This document shows, piece by piece, positions 59,386 to 64,000 of a DNA stretch of 64,000 nucleotides. Below the pieces are notes generated by a model, which was not told the origin of the DNA, ran no database searches, and was given only the letters and a program-made list of their open reading frames with translations. Each line of letters begins with the position of its first letter. Within the stretch, counting starts at the first letter, position 1. This stretch comes from Pseudooceanicola sp. HF7 (GTDB taxonomy: Bacteria > Pseudomonadota > Alphaproteobacteria > Rhodobacterales > Rhodobacteraceae): contig NZ_JAATOW010000019.1 of assembly GCF_011806405.1 (NCBI RefSeq), positions 25,869 through 89,868 on the forward strand, in the 5' to 3' direction. A program made the position numbers and the translations under genes.

Positions 59386-59433
59386 GGATTGTGGATCCAG
59401 AGGTCCCCCGTTTAAATCGGGGAGGCGGTACCA
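59386..59433 (+). repeat. attR: partial copy of tRNA-His 3' half
   Basis: 48 bases starting in the anticodon stem and ending with CCA, identical to 30527-30574 except for two C-to-T differences in the T-loop. There is no 5' half, so this is not a tRNA gene. Confidence 0.92.
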
Positions 59434-59634
59434 TCCCCCCAATTCGCAGTTTGCATCACCTTGGCTCTGACAGACGTGTCCAATCGTTTGCCGGAATGGC
59501 ATCCTGTTCCGCTGCTGTATCCTCAGGCATCTGCGCAGAGGTGTCGCGACAAGACTGCTTGGGGCGCGTCCCTTTCGACTGACCCTACTCGACAGACCCC
59601 TGTTGCCGCCAAGGGCAAGACCTTCAAGATCTGC

Positions 59635-59937
59635 TCAATCCGGACTGCTTACGGTGACCTCTTGGCGCAGCGCGCCGCTCTTGGCGTCGAAAATCAGAAT
59701 TCGCTGATCTGTGGTCACTACGGCAACCCAGCCCTTGCCCATCGTCACCGCCTCGGACTCTGTCCCGGAGGGCAGGGTGATCTCTGCCGGAATTGCCGGG
59801 GCGGGATCATGCGCAAAGCGGATGACAACCAGCGCGACTAAGCTTAGAACCCCGAAGATCATTACCACCATCAGCGTGGTGACCAACCGCCGTAGCAGCC
59901 GCAAATTTGCCGGTTCCGCCTCTGGAATATCTTGCAT
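59635..59937 (-). CDS. DUF6476 family membrane protein
   Basis: 100-residue protein with one membrane helix (LVTTLMVVMIFGVLSLVALVVI) and a periplasmic beta-rich tail (GWVAVVTTDQRILIFDAKSG). I recall it as DUF6476, typically found beside rluD in Rhodobacterales. Its ATG (59935-59937, complement) overlaps the rluD ATG by two bases. Confidence 0.78.
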   Translation of the reverse strand: MQDIPEAEPANLRLLRRLVTTLMVVMIFGVLSLVALVVIRFAHDPAPAIPAEITLPSGTESEAVTMGKGWVAVVTTDQRILIFDAKSGALRQEVTVSSPD

Positions 59938-60967
59938 GACCCTCAACCGCCTTACCGTCAGGATCTCAGAAGATCCGCCCGCACGTCTTGATAAGGCGCT
60001 TTCCCGCGATGTGCCAGTAGAGGCATCGCTCTCTCGGACACGTCTTGCGCGGCTGATCTCTGACGGACATGTAACCTGCGACGGCCAGGTGCTGAGCGAC
60101 CCCAAGGCGAAGGTAGCCGAAGGCGACGTGATAGAAATCACGCTGCCCGCAGCCGCAGAGGTAGAGACGCTTCCTCAGGATATCCCGCTGGATATCGCCT
60201 ATGAGGATGGAGAACTGATCGTGGTCAACAAGCCCGCCGGCATGGTGGTGCACCCGGCACCGGGATCGCCCTCCGGAACGCTGGTCAACGCGCTGCTGGC
60301 CCATTGCGGCGACACCCTCTCCGGTATCGGCGGGGAAAAGCGACCCGGCATCGTGCATCGTATCGACAAGGAAACCTCCGGCCTGCTGGTCGTCGCCAAG
60401 AGCGACCGGGCCCACCACGCCCTCGCCGCACAATTCGAGGCACATACCGCAAGGCGCAGCTACTTGGCGCTGTGCCATGGCGTGCCGGATGCCAATGATC
60501 CGCGGTTGCGCGGCATTCGCGGCACCTCTTTTGAGGCGGGCGGATTGCTCAAGATCACCACCATGCTGGGGCGCCACAAGACGGACCGTCAGAAACAGGC
60601 GGTCAGCTTCGATCATGGACGGCACGCGGTGACCCGTGCCCGGGTGCTGGAGACCTTCGGAACACCCCCGGCGCTGGCGCTGTTGGAATGTCGTCTTGAG
60701 ACTGGCCGTACTCACCAGATCCGGGTTCACATGTCCCATGCCGGTCATGCGCTCGTCGGCGATCCGGTCTACGGCGGTCGCCGCCGCGCATCGGCCAAGG
60801 CCCTTGGGGCAGGGGTGGCGGAGATGGTGGATGCCTTCCCTCGCCAGGCGCTTCATGCGGCGACGCTGGGTTTCGTGCATCCGGTGAGCGGTGAAGATCT
60901 GACCTTTGACGCGCCCTTGCCGCAGGATATGAAAACCTTGCTTGAGGCACTGCCCCAGAACGGCTGA
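59936..60967 (+). CDS. rluD: 23S rRNA pseudouridine synthase RluD-like
   Basis: 343-residue pseudouridine synthase of the RluA/RluD group. An N-terminal S4 domain (RLDKALS...SRTRLARLISDGHV) is followed by the catalytic domain with VVNKPAGMVVHP and the aspartate motif HRIDKETSG. RTHQIRVHM and HALVGDPVYGG complete the signature. No strong ribosome-binding site is visible at the overlapping divergent starts. RluD modifies helix 69 of 23S rRNA; RluC is less likely by the motifs. Confidence 0.9.
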   Translation: MTLNRLTVRISEDPPARLDKALSRDVPVEASLSRTRLARLISDGHVTCDGQVLSDPKAKVAEGDVIEITLPAAAEVETLPQDIPLDIAYEDGELIVVNKPAGMVVHPAPGSPSGTLVNALLAHCGDTLSGIGGEKRPGIVHRIDKETSGLLVVAKSDRAHHALAAQFEAHTARRSYLALCHGVPDANDPRLRGIRGTSFEAGGLLKITTMLGRHKTDRQKQAVSFDHGRHAVTRARVLETFGTPPALALLECRLETGRTHQIRVHMSHAGHALVGDPVYGGRRRASAKALGAGVAEMVDAFPRQALHAATLGFVHPVSGEDLTFDAPLPQDMKTLLEALPQNG

Positions 60968-61166
60968 ATTCCACCGGTTCCCCTGCGTATCTGCTCAATC
61001 CGGCCCATCTAGCTAAGGGAGTGTGCATTTATGCAGATTCTCTTTCCTTGCGCGACCGGATGGTGCGGGCGTACAAATCTCGCAACGCTCCGCAGTGGGC
61101 AAAGGTAAATCTGAACTTTCTGCGACGGCAAAACGTACACCAACCGTTAAACTTTCGTGACCAATG

Positions 61167-61195
61167 CTTGCAGGCATGTGTCATCGCACCTATCT
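61167..61195 (+). promoter_or_regulatory. possible heat-shock-type promoter before rpoH
   Basis: CTTG at 61167-61170, an 18-base spacer, then CCTATCT at 61189-61195, close to the alphaproteobacterial RpoH consensus (CTTG, CYTATNT). It lies about 50 bases before the rpoH start, compatible with autoregulation. Confidence 0.45.
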
Positions 61196-61246
61196 GGATG
61201 TTAAGCCCATTCACATGGGACCAGAAAACAGGGGAAGGACAAGGAT

Positions 61247-62143
61247 TTGAGTAATTACAAAAATCTTCCTGCACCGACGCCGGAAGGCGGGCTCAATCGC
61301 TACATGCAGGAGATCCGCAAATTCCCGATGCTTGAGCCGGAGCAGGAATACATGCTGGCCAAGCGGTGGGTCGAAGACCAAGACACCGAGGCGGCGCACC
61401 AGCTTGTCACCTCTCACCTGCGGCTGGCCGCAAAGATCGCCATGGGCTATCGCGGCTATGGGCTGCCCCAGGCCGAGGTCATCTCTGAGGCGAACGTGGG
61501 TCTGATGCAGGCCGTGAAGCGGTTCGACCCCGAAAAGGGCTTCCGCTTGGCGACCTATGCCATGTGGTGGATCCGCGCCTCGATCCAGGAATACATCCTG
61601 CGGTCCTGGAGCCTGGTGAAGCTTGGCACGACCTCTGGCCAGAAGAAGCTCTTCTTCAACCTGCGCAAGGCCAAGGCCCGGATCGGCGCGCTTGAGGAAG
61701 GCGATCTTCACCCCGACAACGTCAAGCAGATCGCCCATGATCTGGGCGTGACCGAGGCCGAGGTGATTTCCATGAACCGCCGGATGGCGGGCTCTGACGC
61801 CTCTCTCAACGCCACGGTCGGCTCGGATGCCGACAGCACGATGCAGTGGCAGGACTGGCTTGAGGACGAAGATGCCGATCAGGCCACCGACTACGAGGAA
61901 CGCGATGAGCTGCAGGCCCGCCGCGCCCTTCTGGCCGAGGCAATGGATGTGCTGAACGACCGTGAGAAGGATATCCTCACGCAACGCCGGCTGTCCGAAG
62001 AGACGGTCACGCTGGAAGACCTGAGCAGCCGCTATGACGTGAGCCGCGAGCGGATCCGCCAGATCGAGGTGCGCGCCTTCGAGAAACTGCAGACCCGGAT
62101 GCGCGAACTGGCCGACGACAAAGGCATGATGGCCTCTGCCTGA
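61247..62143 (+). CDS. rpoH: heat-shock sigma factor RpoH
   Basis: 298-residue sigma-32 family factor. Region 2 has YAMWWIRASIQEYILRSWSLV, and the diagnostic RpoH box is QKKLFFNLRKAK. Region 4 carries LEDLSSRYDVSRERIRQIEVRAFEKL. It begins with TTG 61247, preceded by AGGGGAAGGA at a good distance; there is no nearby ATG in frame. The intrinsic terminator at 62195 ends the unit. Confidence 0.95.
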   Translation: MSNYKNLPAPTPEGGLNRYMQEIRKFPMLEPEQEYMLAKRWVEDQDTEAAHQLVTSHLRLAAKIAMGYRGYGLPQAEVISEANVGLMQAVKRFDPEKGFRLATYAMWWIRASIQEYILRSWSLVKLGTTSGQKKLFFNLRKAKARIGALEEGDLHPDNVKQIAHDLGVTEAEVISMNRRMAGSDASLNATVGSDADSTMQWQDWLEDEDADQATDYEERDELQARRALLAEAMDVLNDREKDILTQRRLSEETVTLEDLSSRYDVSRERIRQIEVRAFEKLQTRMRELADDKGMMASA

Positions 62144-62194
62144 GGGTGTCGTGACTGAAGACATTTGTTTGCGCTAACGATCGGCGCCTTCTAG

Positions 62195-62229
62195 ACTCCC
62201 TTGCACCATCATTGATGCAAGGGAGTTTT
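62195..62229 (+). terminator. rpoH terminator overlapping the next gene's RBS
   Basis: ACTCCCTTGCA (62195-62205) pairs perfectly with TGCAAGGGAGT (62216-62226) around a 10-base loop and is followed by TTT. The AAGGGAG of the 3' arm is also the only ribosome-binding site of the Gfo/Idh/MocA gene, whose ATG is at 62232. The hairpin would hide it in read-through RNA. Confidence 0.8.
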
Positions 62230-62231
62230 CC

Positions 62232-63200
62232 ATGTCATTTGCACCGCCTGTCCGCTGGGGCATCCTTGGCGCCGCCAACTTCGCGCTGAACCACATGGGG
62301 CCGGCCATTCATGCGGCCCGCGGGGCCGAGCTGGTTGCCGTGGCCTCCAGCGCTGCGGAAAAGGTCACGCCCTTTCAGGCTTTTGCACCGGGCATTCGCC
62401 ATGAAGAGAGCTATGAAGCGCTTCTGGCCGCGACGGATATCGATGCCGTCTACATCCCGCTGCCGAACCACCTGCACGTGGAATGGGCAGAGAAGGCGCT
62501 GAGGGCCGGAAAACACGTGCTGTGTGAAAAGCCCCTGGGGATGACCTCAGCCGAGATCGAGGGATTGATCCGGGTTCGGGATGACACTGGCCTGGTTGCG
62601 GCAGAGGCTTTCATGATCGTTCATCATCCCCAGTTCCAGCGCGCGCGCGACCTCGTGGCCGATGGCGCCATCGGAGAGCTGCGCTTCGTCAACGCGGAGT
62701 TTTCCTACGACAATCCGGACAGCAAGAATATCCGCAACAAGCCGGAAACCGGCGGCGGCGGGCTGCGCGACATCGGTGTCTATACCTTCGGCGCCACGCG
62801 GTTCGTGACCGGCGCAGAGCCTGAGCGCATGACCCATGCCAGGAAGGACCTGACGAACGGTGTAGACACGTTTTCCCACAACATCTTCGAATTTCCGGGC
62901 TTCACCATGTCCTCCATGGTTTCGACCCGCATGGCGCCACGTCAGGGGATGCACTTCCATGGGACGGAGGGGGTGCTGTCACTTACCACGCCCTTCAACG
63001 CTAATGTCTTTGGGCAGGCAGAGGTGCATCTGTCCCGCCCGGACCTGACCGTCATGACCGAGCGTTTCCCCGGTGTGAACCATTACGTCCTGCAAGTTGA
63101 GAACTTCGGTGCCGCGATCCGAGGAGAGGCGGCCTATCCCTGGTCGCTGGAGCAGGCCCAGGGCACGCAGCGGATGATCGAAGCCGCGCTGGAAGCGTAA
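62232..63200 (+). CDS. Gfo/Idh/MocA-family oxidoreductase
   Basis: 322-residue NAD(P)-dependent dehydrogenase. The Rossmann domain starts VRWGILGAANFALNHMGPA, with CEKPLGMT (the EKP motif, catalytic Lys) near residue 98. The C-terminal substrate domain includes GGGGLRDIGVYTFGATRFV. Substrate is probably a sugar or polyol derivative; not assignable here. Its ribosome-binding site is within the rpoH terminator stem. Confidence 0.92.
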   Translation: MSFAPPVRWGILGAANFALNHMGPAIHAARGAELVAVASSAAEKVTPFQAFAPGIRHEESYEALLAATDIDAVYIPLPNHLHVEWAEKALRAGKHVLCEKPLGMTSAEIEGLIRVRDDTGLVAAEAFMIVHHPQFQRARDLVADGAIGELRFVNAEFSYDNPDSKNIRNKPETGGGGLRDIGVYTFGATRFVTGAEPERMTHARKDLTNGVDTFSHNIFEFPGFTMSSMVSTRMAPRQGMHFHGTEGVLSLTTPFNANVFGQAEVHLSRPDLTVMTERFPGVNHYVLQVENFGAAIRGEAAYPWSLEQAQGTQRMIEAALEA

Positions 63201-63435
63201 AGCGCAAGCAGCTCAATCGAAGTGAGGGGGGCTCGTCCCCGGGCTTCGGGGGCGGCATGCGTCGCGTCCGAAGCCACCTGACATCCATGATGATCAGCGC
63301 CACACCAAGAGGGATCATCCAGAACCCCAGCACGGGCAGGAAGCCTAGTACACCGCCGATGCAGAACAGGATGCCAATCGGCAGGCGCAGTCCCGGTGGG
63401 ATCGTGCGCCTGAGCCGGACAAGCCCGCGCTGCAA
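63052..63435 (-). CDS. small membrane protein, C-terminus uncertain
   Basis: Two hydrophobic helices (LPIGILFCIGGVLGFLPVLGFW, MIPLGVALIIMDVRWL) after a basic N-terminus, typical of a small family of unknown function. TTG 63435 is a possible start; coding-like residues reach upstream to the pepF stop. The frame continues antisense into the oxidoreductase gene for about 150 bases, and that tail is not credible, so the natural stop may have been lost. Confidence 0.5.
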   Translation of the reverse strand: MQRGLVRLRRTIPPGLRLPIGILFCIGGVLGFLPVLGFWMIPLGVALIIMDVRWLRTRRMPPPKPGDEPPSLRLSCLRFTLPARLRSSAACPGPAPATRDRPPLLGSRHRSSQLAGRNGSHRGNARS

Positions 63436-63476
63436 CTTGCCGCGCAGGCTTCTTTTTTCGCGTGGACGATCGCCGG

Positions 63477-64000
63477 TCAGTCTTCCATCGCCTCAAGTTC
63501 GTCGATAAAGCCTTCGATCATCGACAGCCCCTTGTCCCAGAAAGCGGGATCCGTGGCGTCCAGGCCGAAGGGTGCCAGAAGCTCCTTGTGGTGCTTGGAA
63601 CCGCCGGCCTTCAGCATTTCGAAGTATTTGTCCTGGAAGCCCTCCGGCTGGTCCTCGTAGACCGCGTAGAGCGCGTTCACCAGGCTGTCCCCGAAGGCAT
63701 AGGCATAGACGTAGAAGGGCGAGTGGACGAAGTGGGGGACATAGGCCCAATAGGTCTCGTAGCCGTCCATGAAGTCGAACGCCGGGCCCAGGCTTTCCGC
63801 CTGCACAGACATCCAGATCGCGTTGATGTCCTCGGGCGTCAGTTCCCCGCCGCGACGGGCTTCGTGCAGTTTGCATTCGAAGTCGTAGAAGGCGATCTGA
63901 CGCACGACCGTGTTGATCATGTCCTCGACCTTGGAGGCGAGCATGGTCTTGCGCTCTGCCGTTGTCTCGGCCTTGGCCAGAAGGGCGCGGAAGGTCAGCA
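63477..64000 (-). CDS. pepF: M3-family oligoendopeptidase F, C-terminal part
   Basis: 3' end of a zinc metallopeptidase gene that continues past the right edge of the window. The visible 174 codons include FRALLAKAETTAERKTMLAS, YWAYVPHFVHSPFYVYAYAFGDSLVNAL and GLSMIEGFIDELEAM, all typical of the PepF C-terminus; the HExxH site lies outside. The protein cleaves short peptides in the cytoplasm. Confidence 0.9.
   Translation of the reverse strand, partial: LTFRALLAKAETTAERKTMLASKVEDMINTVVRQIAFYDFECKLHEARRGGELTPEDINAIWMSVQAESLGPAFDFMDGYETYWAYVPHFVHSPFYVYAYAFGDSLVNALYAVYEDQPEGFQDKYFEMLKAGGSKHHKELLAPFGLDATDPAFWDKGLSMIEGFIDELEAMED

Larger units (their letters stand above)
30527..59433. mobile_element. 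28.9-kb genomic island in tRNA-His
   Basis: Bounded by a 48-bp direct repeat of the tRNA-His 3' half, with integrase and excisionase-like genes at the left end. It contains phage-like small genes, IS relics, a second tyrosine recombinase and numerous metabolic, regulatory and resistance-like cargo genes with mixed base composition. No conjugation, capsid or replication genes are recognisable, so it is either satellite-like or immobilised. Several pseudogenes show that it is ageing. Confidence 0.9.

Noticed and set aside
59386..59433. Second tRNA-His gene
   Set aside because: Only the 3' half is present; it is the attR copy.
1..64000. CRISPR array or cas genes
   Set aside because: No regularly spaced identical repeats of 24-40 bases and no Cas-like protein were seen.

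Overview
The window reads as a high-GC alphaproteobacterial chromosome, most likely a Rhodobacterales (Roseobacter/Paracoccaceae-type) genome. This rests on gene content and order (nrdR-ribD, a cysteine-less RibBX, DUF3572, DUF6324, DUF6476, an RpoH with a TTG start), on two direct-repeat SOS boxes of the alphaproteobacterial type GTTC-N7-GTTC, and on a tRNA-His with the alphaproteobacterial G1:U72/A73 end. The species cannot be named from the sequence.

Positions 1-30,500 are ordinary core chromosome. In order: an SOS-boxed imuA-like gene with an MFS transporter; an aldo/keto reductase; an EamA exporter, a NUDIX hydrolase and a DUF983 protein; an EF-hand protein followed by an ECF sigma / anti-sigma-like / periplasmic metal-sensor-like operon; a PleD-like diguanylate cyclase; DUF3572, MarR and HAD genes; an H-NOX-fold protein translationally coupled to an HNOBA-GGDEF diguanylate cyclase; a cyanide-insensitive-type bd oxidase operon with a tiny DUF2474 subunit; then nrdR-ribD, three capsule genes (kpsC, wza/kpsD-like, kpsS) on the opposite strand, and ribE, ribBX, ribH and nusB. 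Next come small envelope proteins, a two-gene operon of a coiled-coil membrane protein and a ClpP-like membrane protease, the SOS-boxed mmcB and DUF6324.

Positions 30,527-59,433 are a 28.9-kb genomic island in the 3' half of tRNA-His. The tRNA is intact on the left, and a 48-bp copy of its 3' half (two mismatches) marks the right end. Copies of GGTTGGAAAGT flank both ends inside the island. The left end holds a tyrosine integrase, an excisionase-like protein, a MucR tail, and a decayed row of overlapping phage-like small genes. The rest is cargo: small units, often a regulator divergent from an enzyme (WYL/GFA, LysR/NAD(P)H oxidoreductase, AraC/hydrolase, AraC/SDR, Lrp/PhzF, TetR/darcynin-SDR-DoxX), plus GNAT, CPT-like and P-loop kinases, a ClbS-like protein, a copper-delivery operon (YcnI-PCuAC fusion, DUF2946, broken SCO) and a second tyrosine recombinase. 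Related repeats fill the gaps between these units, in both orientations. Relics of IS66, IS21 and IS3 elements are present.

Positions 59,434-64,000 return to core genes: DUF6476 and rluD with overlapping divergent start codons, rpoH, a Gfo/Idh/MocA oxidoreductase whose ribosome-binding site lies inside the rpoH terminator hairpin, a small membrane protein, and the 3' end of an M3 oligoendopeptidase. No rRNA, CRISPR array or complete prophage was seen.
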